Below are positions 34,327-43,391 of a stretch of 64,000 nt of DNA, piece by piece; position 1 is the first letter of the stretch; every line of letters starts with the position of its first letter. A program made the translations under genes and the position numbers. The stretch is from Halorubrum rubrum. GTDB lineage: Archaea; Halobacteriota; Halobacteria; Halobacteriales; Haloferacaceae. The DNA is taken from the NCBI RefSeq assembly GCF_024494685.1, contig NZ_JANHDM010000002.1, positions 186,001 to 250,000 of the forward strand. Reading direction: 5' to 3'. The notes below the pieces were generated by a model. The model ran no database searches and had not been told where the DNA came from. It worked only from the letters and a program-made list of their open reading frames with translations.

Positions 34327-35001
34327 TCAGGTCCCGGTCGCGTCGGGCGCTTCCGCATCCTCGACCGCGCCGTCTCCCGCGGTTGACCCGTCCGCGGCGG
34401 GGTCGTCGTCCCCGTCGTCGGCGAGTTCGTCGGCGTCGTCGAGGTCCTCGAGCGCAGACAGCGCCGCCGCCTTGTACGTCTCGGGGTCGAGGTCGTACTC
34501 CTCGCGGGCCATCCGCGCGTACTCGTTGCCCTCGTCGTCGAAGGCGGCCACGCGCTCGATCGTTCGCTCGGCCGTCTCGGCGACCCAGCGGTCGCGGACG
34601 GTCGCGTCGACCTCCGTGATCGACTCCGGGCGGACCGAGACGCGGACCGTCCCGTCGTCGGTCTCGTACGTCCGGGGCTTGCCGACGACCGCGACGTACG
34701 CGGGCGGCTCCAGGTCTCGGAGCTTCGAGGCGGCCTCGGGCTGGTACTGGCCGGCGTAGACGAAGAACGTCCCGGTGGGGTCGACGACCCGGCCCCGCCA
34801 GTACTCCGAGTCCTCGCCGACGTCCTCCTTCTCGGTGAGAGTGCCGACGAAGAAGACGCGGTTGGCGGACTCCCCCGTCGGCAACAGCAGGTAGACGGGC
34901 GCGCGCTCGTCGTCGGACTCCTTGAACGTGTAGCCGGCGTCGTTGAACTCGCTCGCGAACACGCGCCGGGCGACCTCTCGGGTGGGGGTTGACTGGCTCA
35001 T
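34327..35001 (-). CDS. rpap3: RPA-associated protein (RPAP3 type)
   Basis: 224 aa, COG3390-like haloarchaeal single-strand-binding partner protein. It begins MSQSTPTREVARRVFASEFN and contains an OB-type beta-barrel (APVYLLLPTGESANRVFFVG, VDPTGTFFVYAGQYQPEA). The last 35 residues are a highly acidic tail. It follows the RPA gene by one base, the conserved rpa3-rpap3 operon arrangement known from Haloferax, where both are co-expressed and interact. The symbol rests on this order and on length. Confidence 0.85.
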   Translation of the reverse strand: MSQSTPTREVARRVFASEFNDAGYTFKESDDERAPVYLLLPTGESANRVFFVGTLTEKEDVGEDSEYWRGRVVDPTGTFFVYAGQYQPEAASKLRDLEPPAYVAVVGKPRTYETDDGTVRVSVRPESITEVDATVRDRWVAETAERTIERVAAFDDEGNEYARMAREEYDLDPETYKAAALSALEDLDDADELADDGDDDPAADGSTAGDGAVEDAEAPDATGT

Positions 35002-35002
35002 T

Positions 35003-35929
35003 TCAGATCGACCTCGCTTCGATCAGCGCGCTCTCGACGTCGACGGCACCGGGTTCCTCCATCTCGTCGACCAGGACGTACCGGCCGAACGTCGGCCCGG
35101 TGACGCGGTAGTAGCGGCCGAGCACGTCCTCGGCCATCTCCTCGGCGACGACGGTCGTGTCGAGCGCGTCCATCGCCATGTCCTTGGCCTCCTCGAGGCC
35201 CATCCCGGTGAGCTCCTCCGTGGCCTCGCGGTCGAAGATCACCTCGGTGACGGTCTCGCCGTCGTCGAGGACGCCCTTGATGCGCAGGTCGAACTCGCCG
35301 TCGACCTGACCGTGTTCCGAGCACCGCCCGTTCTGGAGGACGCGGGTACAGTCCTCCTCGGGGCAGCGCTTTATCAGCCCGGAGCCGGACTGGATGTCGA
35401 CGAGGGCCCCCTCGACGGTCTCGGCGTTGTCGCCGACCTCGATCTCCTCGTCGATCTCCGTAATCTGTGTCGTCCGGTTGAGCTTCACCGAGTAGCTCCC
35501 CTCGTACTCGTCGGTGACGACGTTGGAGAGCTCGTAGGAGGTCCCCTCCTCCAGCTCGGGGAGATCGGAGGTCTCGAAGGCGACGAACTTGATCGTGCCC
35601 GACTCGTCGCCGACGAGCCCGACCTGCGAGATGGAGTCGCTTCTGGGCTCCCAGAGGTCGACGAGCTTCACGCGCAGGTCGACCCACCGCTCGTCCTCGT
35701 CGATGTCGTTCACCCGGACCCGCTCGGTGCCGCCCCGGCCGAGCTCGTCGCGCTCCATCCCGGCGTCGTCGAGGTAGCTGTTGGTGACGCTTCGGCGCGC
35801 CTCCTCGAGCGGTACGCGGTACTCGTTGACCAGGTTTTCGAGCCGCTCTTCGACCTCGTCGGGACCCACCTCGAGGTGGTCCGAGAACTGTTCCGCTATC
35901 GCCTCCGCTTCCTGTCGCAGTTCGCTCAT
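35003..35929 (-). CDS. rpa3: Replication protein A, RPA3 type, single-stranded DNA binding
   Basis: 308 aa. N-terminal helical region (residues 1-65), a central OB fold (VNDIDEDERWVDLRVKLVDL, GLVGDESGTIKFVAFETSDL), and a C-terminal zinc finger beginning KRCPEEDCTRVLQNGRCSEH. One OB fold plus zinc finger and a length near 310 aa fit the RPA3 class rather than RPA1 or RPA2. It binds single-stranded DNA in replication and repair. Promoter: GTTTTAATATC (minus, 35987-35997), about 60 bp before the ATG. RPA2 is elsewhere in this window (51943). Confidence 0.88.
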   Translation of the reverse strand: MSELRQEAEAIAEQFSDHLEVGPDEVEERLENLVNEYRVPLEEARRSVTNSYLDDAGMERDELGRGGTERVRVNDIDEDERWVDLRVKLVDLWEPRSDSISQVGLVGDESGTIKFVAFETSDLPELEEGTSYELSNVVTDEYEGSYSVKLNRTTQITEIDEEIEVGDNAETVEGALVDIQSGSGLIKRCPEEDCTRVLQNGRCSEHGQVDGEFDLRIKGVLDDGETVTEVIFDREATEELTGMGLEEAKDMAMDALDTTVVAEEMAEDVLGRYYRVTGPTFGRYVLVDEMEEPGAVDVESALIEARSI

Positions 35930-36258
35930 GGGTGTCTCGCCTCCGGTCGTGTTTCAATGGGAGGCGTACGACGGTTGGTTCCTCATGATATTAAAACGAC
36001 GGTGACCGCGGTGAAAGTGACGCTCGAACGGCCGAGCGCGGCTCGAGTCGACCGATCGTGGACGATCGATGGCTGGGCGTCTGACGCGCGTCGGTCACGC
36101 GCGGGCTGCGTTTCGAGTGGAACGTTCACACGGATGGGAGTTCGCGAACGGGTGACGTTCACGTTCGCGAACGGGGAGCGGTCACAGGGGTTCACGGGGG
36201 CGCTCTCGGCCGACCCGTCGGCAACGGACCTATACTCCGGGCGGTCGAAACCGACGGT
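35930..36258. promoter_or_regulatory. Divergent promoter region with paired GTTCGCGAAC palindromes
   Basis: 329 bp. It contains the rpa3 TATA (35987-35997, minus), a TATA-like CCTATAC at 36229-36235 for the rightward 100-aa gene, and two exact copies of GTTCGCGAACGGG at 36140-36152 and 36163-36175, 23 bp apart. Each copy contains the palindrome GTTCGCGAAC, so two operator-like sites lie on nearly the same DNA face. Confidence 0.45.
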
Positions 36259-36561
36259 ATGGACGACCGGCTCGAACGAGTGATCCGCCAGCAGCTCCGG
36301 AAGGCCGGCCGGCAGTTCGAGGAGGCCAAGCGGGCGTACGCGGAGGGAAGAACGGGTCCCGACCGCGAGAACGCCGGCGCGGAGCGGTACGACCTGCCGA
36401 CCGACGACGAGGGGCGCGCGCGGATCGTCTGCCGACGATACGCCGAAAGGCGGTCGGTGACCGTCGACGCCGAGGGGAGACCGGCCTGTTTCGAGTCGGG
36501 ACACGCCGACTGCGAGGGGTGTGCGGAGGACGTACGGGACGGCTACGTCGAGACGTGGTAG
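36259..36561 (+). CDS. Small haloarchaeal zinc-finger-like protein (DUF7091-like)
   Basis: 100 aa. N-terminal helix DDRLERVIRQQLRKAGRQFE, a basic/acidic middle, then a Cys cluster (IVCRRY, ACFESGHADCEGCAEDV) able to bind one zinc. The protein is small and acidic, likely cytoplasmic. The CCTATAC box upstream supports a leaderless start at 36259. Function unknown; the family name is from memory. Confidence 0.7.
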   Translation: MDDRLERVIRQQLRKAGRQFEEAKRAYAEGRTGPDRENAGAERYDLPTDDEGRARIVCRRYAERRSVTVDAEGRPACFESGHADCEGCAEDVRDGYVETW

Positions 36562-36600
36562 CCGGGGAGGTTATATGCGTTGAAAGCGTGCGAGTTGGCC

Positions 36601-37851
36601 ATGGATCGGAAGACGGTCGCCGTCGCCCTGCTCCTCGTGGTCGGAGCGGGACTGATCCTCTCGGGATTACTCGGCGGGACCGCCGAGCGGCCGGAGCCCG
36701 GCGAGGTCCCCCAAGAGTCCCTCATCGAGGTCGAAGGCGACTACGAGCTGTGGCCGTACACGAGTCGAAGCCGATCCGTCTACGGGCAAACCCTCGCGAT
36801 AAACGTCGTGTTTCAGAACGACGCCGAGACGGTCGAGCGCACGCTCACCGCGGACCCGGACGCCGACTGGCGAGAGACCGCGGCGGCCGAGGAGACCGAC
36901 GAGTTCGGCGACAGGACGGGAGGCGACAACGGGACGGCGCTGACCGAGCCCGTCGACGACGAGAACGGGACGGACCCGGTTCGTGACCTCGTGGAAGGGA
37001 ACTGGGAGAGCGCCAGCGGGTCGGAGCGGTACTCGTATTTCAGGGGATCGGACGGCGGCGTCTGGAAGGCGGTCACGTTCGAGATCCACGACGGGACCTA
37101 CCTCGGTACGCGCGATCACATCCGTGCCTACGAGTCACCGGACGGGGAGTACACGGCGGTACAGATCCACGGGGAGTACTACGACTGGTTCCGCCTCCGT
37201 CACACCGTCTCCGACATCGACGATCCGGCGGCTCGGCTCGAGGACGAGTTCATCGACAACCCGACCGCCGCGGAGGTGAGCCGGGAGTACCGGGGGATCG
37301 AGGGGGGCTGGAGCGACGGGTGGCTCTCCGTGATCGAGGTCGCGGTCCTCCTCCCGATGGCCGGCGCGCTCCTGCGACGACGGACTCGCGAGGCGACGTG
37401 GGAGGCGGTACGCCGCCTCCGTCGGGAGGGTTGCCGACACGGCGCCGCGCTGGCCCTGGCAGTGACGCTCGCGGCGGTCTTCGTCTCGATCCGATACGTG
37501 GGGGTCGCGGTGGAGACGGCGTATCCCGCCCTCCCGCCGAAGGCGATCGCCGCGCCGCTGTATCTCGTGATCGCCGTCGGACTCCCGACGCTCGTCGTCG
37601 TCGGGAGCGAACGGGCGGACCCGACGGTGGCGTTCCTCGGGGTCGTGTTGGGTCTCGGGACGGGATTCCTCCTCGATTTCGCCGCCGTCGGGGTGGCGGT
37701 ACCGCCGGGCCTCATCGTCCACCGCGTGGCGGTCCTCGTCGCGCTCGGACTGGTCGCGGTGGGACGCGCCGCGGAGGACCGGCCAGTCCTCGCCGCCGGC
37801 GTGGTCGCGTGGATCGTCGGACTGAGCCTCCCGCTCGCGGACGTGATCTGA
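36601..37851 (+). CDS. Haloarchaeal membrane protein of unknown function
   Basis: 416 aa from ATG 36601 (MDRKTVAVALLLVVGAGLIL), fixed by the TATA box TTATAT at 36571-36576. One N-terminal membrane helix, an extracytoplasmic domain of about 220 residues rich in Asp, Gly and Asn-x-Thr sites (ESLIEVEGDYELWPYTSRSR, SYFRGSDGGVWKAVTFEIHD), then about six membrane helices from residue 240 to the end. I do not recognise the family with certainty. It is not obviously co-transcribed with the next gene, which has its own TATA. Confidence 0.7.
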   Translation: MDRKTVAVALLLVVGAGLILSGLLGGTAERPEPGEVPQESLIEVEGDYELWPYTSRSRSVYGQTLAINVVFQNDAETVERTLTADPDADWRETAAAEETDEFGDRTGGDNGTALTEPVDDENGTDPVRDLVEGNWESASGSERYSYFRGSDGGVWKAVTFEIHDGTYLGTRDHIRAYESPDGEYTAVQIHGEYYDWFRLRHTVSDIDDPAARLEDEFIDNPTAAEVSREYRGIEGGWSDGWLSVIEVAVLLPMAGALLRRRTREATWEAVRRLRREGCRHGAALALAVTLAAVFVSIRYVGVAVETAYPALPPKAIAAPLYLVIAVGLPTLVVVGSERADPTVAFLGVVLGLGTGFLLDFAAVGVAVPPGLIVHRVAVLVALGLVAVGRAAEDRPVLAAGVVAWIVGLSLPLADVI

Positions 37852-37950
37852 GATGTCGGACGGGAGCTCCCCGACGGGCAAACTCGGGAGACGGGGGGCG
37901 AGGAGACACCATAGAACTGATATAGTTTCGGGGACGAGTCAGCCTGGGAA

Positions 37951-39789
37951 ATGACGGGACCGATCAGTCGTCGTGAGGCGCTCGCGGGTATCGGCCTCGC
38001 TGTCGGGAGTGCCGGCTGTGTCGGTCGCGCACGAAACATCGCCGGACGGGATGGGTCCTCACAGCTCGTACTGGAGATCCGGACGACCCCCGCCGACGAG
38101 GACCCGAACGGGATCCGGATCGCACGGGCGCTCGCGGAGAACCTGTCCGCCGTTGGCGTCGACGCACGGGTCGAGACGATGAACGGGACCGACCTCCACC
38201 GGACGGTGCTTCTCAATCACGACTTCGACGTGTTCGTTGGACAGTACACGGAGGTGCTCCCCTTCGATCCGGACGCACTATACGGACTCGTTTACTCCGG
38301 GTTCGCCGCCGAGGCGGGATGGCAGAACCCGTTCGGATTCACCAACTTGGAGACCGACGAGCATCTCGAGGCGCAGCGGATCGCGGACGGATCCGACCGA
38401 GACGACGCCGTCGCGGAACTCCTCACCGACGTGTGTGAGAAACAGCCGTTCACCGTCGTCGCCTTCCCGGACGCGCTCGCGGCGACGCGGGCGGATCGAT
38501 TCGTCGGCTGGGAGACGGGTCCCCCCGTCTCCGCGACCGGGCTTTTCCGCATGGAGTACGTCGACGCCGAAGACGACGAGGATCCGGTCACCCTCCGCCT
38601 CGTGACGACCGACGGGCGAATCTCCGAGAACTGGAACCCGATCGCGGCGGAGTACCGGCGATACGGGACGTTCATGTCGCTGTTGTACGATCGGCTCACG
38701 GTCGTCGACGACGGGACCGTGGTCCCGTGGCTCGCTCGCAGCTGGGAGTGGCACGATCCGGAGACGCTCGAGATCGAGCTACGGTCGTCGACGTGGCACG
38801 ACGGGGAGCCGCTGACCGCGGACGACGTCGCGTTCACGTACGGCTTCCTCCGGGACACCTCGATGGGGAACGCCGAGACGCCGGTCCCCGCCTCGCAGTT
38901 CCGCGGACGCGGGTCGATCGTGGAGTCGACGACCGTGGTCGACGACTCGACCGTCAGACTGCGGATCGGGGAGACCGGTGCGGAAGTGACAAAACGAGCC
39001 TTACAGGTACCGATACTTCCGCAACACGTCTGGAGCGATCGGGCCGAGACGGCGACGGTCGGCGGGTTCGAGTTCGACCTCGAGACCACGGAGGCCCTCG
39101 TCATTCCCAACGAGGAGCCCGTGGGGAGCGGCCCCATGCGCTTCGTCGAGGCGACCCCCGGAGAGCGGGTCGTCTTCGAGCGGAACCCCGACCACTTCCT
39201 CGCTCGCGCCGGATCGGCCGACGGGGACGATGGGAACTCGGGCGGATCGACGGCCGAGGACGAAGGGTGGGGTTCGATCCCGGACGCGTACCGGGGGAAG
39301 CCGTCGTTCGATCGGCTCGAGGTGGCGGTCGTCGGGTCGGACGTGGAGGCGGTACAGTGGGTCGCCGACGGCCACGCCGACGGAACGGTCTCGAATTTGG
39401 GTCCGGATTCGGTTCCGCGGATCGGTCGAGAGAGCGGCGTCCGTCTCGTGAGCACGCGGTCGGCCGCGTTCTACTACGTGGGATACAACGCGCGGCGCGC
39501 CCCGCTTTCGAACCCGCGGTTCCGTGGGATCGTCGCGTCGCTCGTGGACAAGGCGACGCTCGTCGATGACGCCTTCGCCGGGTACGCACAGCCGGCCGGC
39601 AACCCGCTCGCGGCGTCGCCCGAGTGGGTCCCCGAGGACCTCCGTTGGGACGACGAGCGCGGCGAGGACCCGGTGTACCCGTTCCACGGGACGGACGGGT
39701 CGGTCGACGTGGAAGCGACGCGCGAGTCGCTCCGCGATATCGGCTATCGGTTCGACGAGTCCGACAGACTTCTGGCGCGGGAGCAATGA
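37951..39789 (+). CDS. ABC transporter substrate-binding lipoprotein, peptide/nickel class (SBP_bac_5)
   Basis: 612 aa. Signal RREALAGIGLAVGSAGCVG: twin-arginine-type n-region and lipobox Gly-Ser-Ala-Gly-Cys near residue 22, so a lipid-anchored external protein. The family core is seen in VVPWLARSWEWHDPETLEIE, STWHDGEPLTADDVAFTYGF and NPRFRGIVASLVDKATLV. A Ser/Gly/Asp insertion lies near residue 425. TATA TGATATAG at 37918-37925. It overlaps the PAP2 gene (ATGA); no ABC permease genes are nearby, so the partner transporter is elsewhere or this is a stand-alone receptor-like protein. Confidence 0.86.
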   Translation: MTGPISRREALAGIGLAVGSAGCVGRARNIAGRDGSSQLVLEIRTTPADEDPNGIRIARALAENLSAVGVDARVETMNGTDLHRTVLLNHDFDVFVGQYTEVLPFDPDALYGLVYSGFAAEAGWQNPFGFTNLETDEHLEAQRIADGSDRDDAVAELLTDVCEKQPFTVVAFPDALAATRADRFVGWETGPPVSATGLFRMEYVDAEDDEDPVTLRLVTTDGRISENWNPIAAEYRRYGTFMSLLYDRLTVVDDGTVVPWLARSWEWHDPETLEIELRSSTWHDGEPLTADDVAFTYGFLRDTSMGNAETPVPASQFRGRGSIVESTTVVDDSTVRLRIGETGAEVTKRALQVPILPQHVWSDRAETATVGGFEFDLETTEALVIPNEEPVGSGPMRFVEATPGERVVFERNPDHFLARAGSADGDDGNSGGSTAEDEGWGSIPDAYRGKPSFDRLEVAVVGSDVEAVQWVADGHADGTVSNLGPDSVPRIGRESGVRLVSTRSAAFYYVGYNARRAPLSNPRFRGIVASLVDKATLVDDAFAGYAQPAGNPLAASPEWVPEDLRWDDERGEDPVYPFHGTDGSVDVEATRESLRDIGYRFDESDRLLAREQ

Positions 39790-40685
39790 GTCCGCTCCTC
39801 TCGATCCTCACGAGCGTCCTGTTCTGGGTGACCGCGATGTGTCTCGTGGCGGGGGTCGCGATCGTCGGCCCGCGGCGACTGTACGGGATCGGTGAGAACC
39901 TCGTTCCGCACCTCCGCGAGTCGCGTCGCGAGGTCGCCGCCCTGCTCGTCGTGCTCGCCGTGAGCGGGGTCGGCCGTCCCGCGCTTCAGTCGGTCTCCGA
40001 GGTGTTCGGTCTCCGGCTGACCGGCGCCATCCTCGCGCTCGAGGGCGGGTTCGTCGCATGGCTCCAGGGGACCTTCCAGAGCCCGCGGCTGACGCTGTAC
40101 TTCTCCTCCATCTACGTGTTCGGGTACGCGTTCCTGCTCGTGTTCCCGTTTCTCGCGTACGCGGCGCTTCCGAAGCCGACGACGTTGAAGCGACTGATCG
40201 TGGCGTACACGCTCAACTACGCGATCGGACTCGTGTTGTACACCGTCGTGTTGGCGTACGGCCCGCGAAACGTGATGCCGGACCTCGTGACCTCGCTTCT
40301 GTACACGTTCAACCCGAACTTCCAGACGCTCACCGGGGAGGTGAACGTCGAGACGAACGTGTTTCCCTCACTTCACACCTCCCTGTCGGTGACGGTCGCG
40401 GCCTTCGCGGCGCTCACCCGCGAGGAGTACCCCGCGTGGACGCCGATCGCCTGGTGGCTCGCCGGCTCCGTGGTCGTCTCGACGATGTACCTCGGGATCC
40501 ACTGGCTCACGGACGTAGTCTTCGGAACCGCACTCGCGCTCGGCTGCGTGTACGCCGCCTACCGGTACGTGGATCCGACCGAGGAAGACGCTGAGCCGGA
40601 CGAGAGAGAGGCTGGACCGGACGAGGGAGACGGCGGGTCGGAGCCCGGCGGGGGAGGGTCGGACTCCGCGTCGTCGACCGTCTGA
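39786..40685 (+). CDS. PAP2-superfamily membrane phosphatase/transferase (Aur1-like)
   Basis: 299 aa with about six membrane helices. Catalytic motifs of the PAP2 family: NVFPSLHTSLSVTV (PSLHTS) and STMYLGIHWLTDVVFG with the second His and Asp. The first motif (KxxxxxxRP) is not visible, as in inositol-phosphorylceramide-synthase-type members. The acidic C-terminal tail is about 45 residues. Start ATG 39786 overlaps the preceding stop. Likely role is removal or transfer of a lipid phosphate group at the membrane; substrate unknown. Confidence 0.82.
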   Translation: MSPLLSILTSVLFWVTAMCLVAGVAIVGPRRLYGIGENLVPHLRESRREVAALLVVLAVSGVGRPALQSVSEVFGLRLTGAILALEGGFVAWLQGTFQSPRLTLYFSSIYVFGYAFLLVFPFLAYAALPKPTTLKRLIVAYTLNYAIGLVLYTVVLAYGPRNVMPDLVTSLLYTFNPNFQTLTGEVNVETNVFPSLHTSLSVTVAAFAALTREEYPAWTPIAWWLAGSVVVSTMYLGIHWLTDVVFGTALALGCVYAAYRYVDPTEEDAEPDEREAGPDEGDGGSEPGGGGSDSASSTV

Positions 40686-40700
40686 TCGCGGCGGAACCGG

Positions 40701-41393
40701 TTACGTTCCCTCGACCAGCCGACGGAGGTGCTCGGGAGGGACTGCGCCGCGGGCGGCGTGACCGTCGTACGCGAACGTCGGAACGCCGGTGACGCCGCGT
40801 CGTTTCGCCTCCTCGAACAGTTCCGTGACCGCCTCTCGGAGCGTATCGTCGTCCAGCGCGGAGCGAACCTCCGCGGGAGCGACCCCGGAGTCCGCGGCGA
40901 GCGAGACGAGGAGGTCGCGGTCGCCGATGTCCTCGCCCTCCCGCCAGAGCGCGGCGAAGATCGCCTCGTCGAACGCCAGCCACGCGTCGTAGGGGTAGTG
41001 TTCCTTCACGTAGTAGGAGACGACCTGCGCGTCGAGCGAGTCCACGTCGGTCGCGATCTCCAGGTCCATCTCGGCGTCGTACTCCTCCTGGAGCCGGCGG
41101 ACGTTCTCCTTGGCCTGCGCGTAGTAGTCCTCGTCCTTCCCGTCGTCGACCGACGTGTCGATGCTCCCGTCAGATCGCCGCTTCCCGCTCCGGAGGTCGA
41201 AGGGGTGCCAGTCGATCCGGAGGTCGGCGTCGTCCTCCCCGCGCGTCTCGCGATACTGCTCGAGCGACTGCCGGCCCAGGTAACAGAACGGGCAGACGTA
41301 GTCCGAGAATATCGTGACGCTGACGGGGCCCTCCGCGGTCCCGTCGCCGGCCGCCGCGCTCGCGTTCTCGCCGTCGCTTTCGGTGTCGCTCAT
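40701..41393 (-). CDS. DsbA-family thiol oxidoreductase (FrnE type)
   Basis: 230 aa from ATG 41393 ([18 protein letters not shown]), with a disordered acidic head of 22 residues. Thioredoxin-fold active site [18 protein letters not shown] with CPFC. The cis-Pro is in [13 protein letters not shown]. There is no signal peptide, so it acts in the cytoplasm, as FrnE-like proteins linked to oxidative stress do. Divergent from thiD. Confidence 0.88.
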   Translation of the reverse strand: MSDTESDGENASAAAGDGTAEGPVSVTIFSDYVCPFCYLGRQSLEQYRETRGEDDADLRIDWHPFDLRSGKRRSDGSIDTSVDDGKDEDYYAQAKENVRRLQEEYDAEMDLEIATDVDSLDAQVVSYYVKEHYPYDAWLAFDEAIFAALWREGEDIGDRDLLVSLAADSGVAPAEVRSALDDDTLREAVTELFEEAKRRGVTGVPTFAYDGHAARGAVPPEHLRRLVEGT

Positions 41394-41478
41394 ACCCGCC
41401 CTCCGCCCTCGACGCGGAAAGCCCGTTCGACGGCGGCGATCGCCAGCCACTAGTAAAACCGATGAATACCACTCGAGT

Positions 41479-42312
41479 ATGGCAGCTCGCTTCGATCCCG
41501 TCTCACCGCCCGTCGCGCTGACGATCGCCGGCAGCGACAGCGGCGGCGGAGCGGGGATACAGGCGGACCTGAAGACGATGACGACCCACGGCGTCTTCGG
41601 CACGTCGGTCGTGACGGCGACGACCGCTCAGAACACCCGCGGCGTCGAGGACGTGGCCCCGCTGTCGGCCGAGCACGTGGCCGCCCAGTACGACGCGGTC
41701 GTCGAGGACTTCGCGCCCGCCGCGATCAAGACCGGGATGCTGGCGACGCGCGAGGTCGTCGAGACGGTGACGCGCGAGGTGCGGGAGTTCGACGGCCCGG
41801 TCGTCGTCGATCCGGTGATGGTGGCCGCGACGGGCGATCGGCTGCTCTCGCCCGCGGCCGAAGACGCCTACGAGGGGCTGATCGCGTCGGCGACGCTCGT
41901 CACGCCGAACGCCGACGAGGCGGCGATCCTCGTCGACGGCGCGGTCGAGACGCCCGCCGACGCCGAGCGTGCGGGTCGCGAACTCGTCGAGCGCGGCGCC
42001 GACGCGGCGCTCGTGAAAGGCGGGCACCTCGACGCCGACGGGGAGGTCGTGGTCGATACCCTGGCGTGCGGAACCGAGGGCGAGGACGCTCGCGTGCGTC
42101 GGATCGAGAACCCGCGGATCGACGCCGCGGCGACCCACGGTTCCGGCTGTACCCTGTCGAGCGCGATCGCCGCGCGGCTGGCCCGCGGCGAGCCCCTCGA
42201 GGATGCCGTCGTCGCCGCGGTCGACGACATGGGCGAGGCGATCCGGCGCGGCTACGACGTGGGGGAGGGCCCCGGCGCGGTGAACCCGACGAGGTTCGAC
42301 GGCGGGCCGTGA
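41479..42312 (+). CDS. thiD: Hydroxymethylpyrimidine/phosphomethylpyrimidine kinase
   Basis: 277 aa ribokinase-family enzyme of thiamine synthesis, phosphorylating HMP and HMP-P. Signatures: [36 protein letters not shown], and the anion-hole/catalytic [14 protein letters not shown] near the end. Only the kinase is present; the C-terminal ThiN extension of some archaeal ThiD proteins is absent. Start ATG 41479 is supported by TAGTAAAA at 41451-41458. No THI-box RNA is seen in the short leader. Confidence 0.92.
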   Translation: MAARFDPVSPPVALTIAGSDSGGGAGIQADLKTMTTHGVFGTSVVTATTAQNTRGVEDVAPLSAEHVAAQYDAVVEDFAPAAIKTGMLATREVVETVTREVREFDGPVVVDPVMVAATGDRLLSPAAEDAYEGLIASATLVTPNADEAAILVDGAVETPADAERAGRELVERGADAALVKGGHLDADGEVVVDTLACGTEGEDARVRRIENPRIDAAATHGSGCTLSSAIAARLARGEPLEDAVVAAVDDMGEAIRRGYDVGEGPGAVNPTRFDGGP

Positions 42313-42414
42313 GCCCCTCCCGGACGAGACCGGCCAACGACGCGGAGAGATGGTCCGAGAGCGGGCGCCTCCGGCGGCGACGACGGGTCGTGGTCATTCG
42401 CCTGAGGCCCTCGG

Positions 42415-43248
42415 TCAGTCGCTGGGGGCCGCAATCGTGGCCGGCTCGATCTCGAGGAGACGGGCGTCACATCCCCCACATCGAGCCACCACGACGTCGT
42501 GGGTGGTACAACAGGACGCCACGACTTCCTCTCCCATCGCCACGTCACCGCCGCACGTCGGACACTCCTCGACGAACAGTCGGAGCGCACCGAGAACGGT
42601 GCTCCGGGCCGGTTGCGAGAGTTCGATCCAGTCCCCCTCGGCGTCCCGCAACACGTGGTCGGCCGCCACGTCTGCCCGGAAGGCGGCCCGAGACACCCAG
42701 TGACCGACCCGCTCGCCGTCGACGGCGGCGAACACCGCGTTGCCGCGCTCTTCGACCACCAGGTCCTCGTCGGGACCGTAGACCGCGGCGAGCCGCGTGA
42801 CCGCCGCGACGTCGTCCGTCTCGCGGGCGTCCTCGAGACGCGTCCGCCACGCCGACGCGAACCAGGGCGCGTATCGAAGGTCGGTCCCGTCCTCGGTCTC
42901 GACGAGCACGCCCGCCGACAGGAGGTACGACTCGGGGTCGATCGCGTCGGTCGTCGACGGCTCCGCGGTCGACGTGGGAGCCTTGCCGAACAGCGCGAGA
43001 ACCCGCTTCGGGAGGTACCGCTTGGTGAGTTCGGGCGTCCCCGGAACGAGGTAGCCGCGGAGCCAGATCGCCACGAACGAGACGACGACCACGGCCGCGC
43101 CGGCCGCGGGGGTGACGCCGGTTCCGACCACGGCACCGGCGGCGAGGGCCACGGCGACGTTCACCGCCGTACAGGGGAGACACCGGTTTTCGCCGGTGTA
43201 CTCGGGACGGCGAAACCGACCGATCGGCCCGTCGCGGGACAAGTCCAT
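42415..43248 (-). CDS. Haloarchaeal membrane-anchored protein with C-terminal zinc ribbon
   Basis: 277 aa from ATG 43248 (MDLSRDGPIGRFRRPEYTGE). RCLPCTAVN is followed by one or two membrane segments (VALAAGAVVGTGVTPAAGAA, AVVVVSFVAIWLRGYLV). The soluble part has a zinc ribbon, ECPTCGGDVAMGEEVVASCC then ARCGGCDARL. I know this pattern only as a haloarchaeal protein of unknown function. The start is chosen because upstream residues are Ser/Arg-rich and typical of non-coding reading. Confidence 0.72.
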   Translation of the reverse strand: MDLSRDGPIGRFRRPEYTGENRCLPCTAVNVAVALAAGAVVGTGVTPAAGAAVVVVSFVAIWLRGYLVPGTPELTKRYLPKRVLALFGKAPTSTAEPSTTDAIDPESYLLSAGVLVETEDGTDLRYAPWFASAWRTRLEDARETDDVAAVTRLAAVYGPDEDLVVEERGNAVFAAVDGERVGHWVSRAAFRADVAADHVLRDAEGDWIELSQPARSTVLGALRLFVEECPTCGGDVAMGEEVVASCCTTHDVVVARCGGCDARLLEIEPATIAAPSD

Positions 43249-43391
43249 GCCGGAGGGGACGGCCGATGAGGCCTTGTATGTACGGTCGGTCGCGGACGCC
43301 GCGCTCACGCGGCTCCTCGGGTCTGCGACCGCCGCCTCGTCCGTCCCGAGCGACCCGTAGGGTTTTAGCCGCCGACGGCGGGAGTACGGGT

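Noticed and set aside
36580-36600. Seven-residue longer start of the 416-aa membrane protein
   Set aside because: The TATA box TTATAT at 36571 would then be only 4 bp from the start codon; ATG 36601 has the correct distance and begins right at the membrane helix.
41401-41478. Thiamine pyrophosphate riboswitch before thiD
   Set aside because: The leader is essentially absent (TATA to ATG about 28 nt) and no THI-box sequence can be found.
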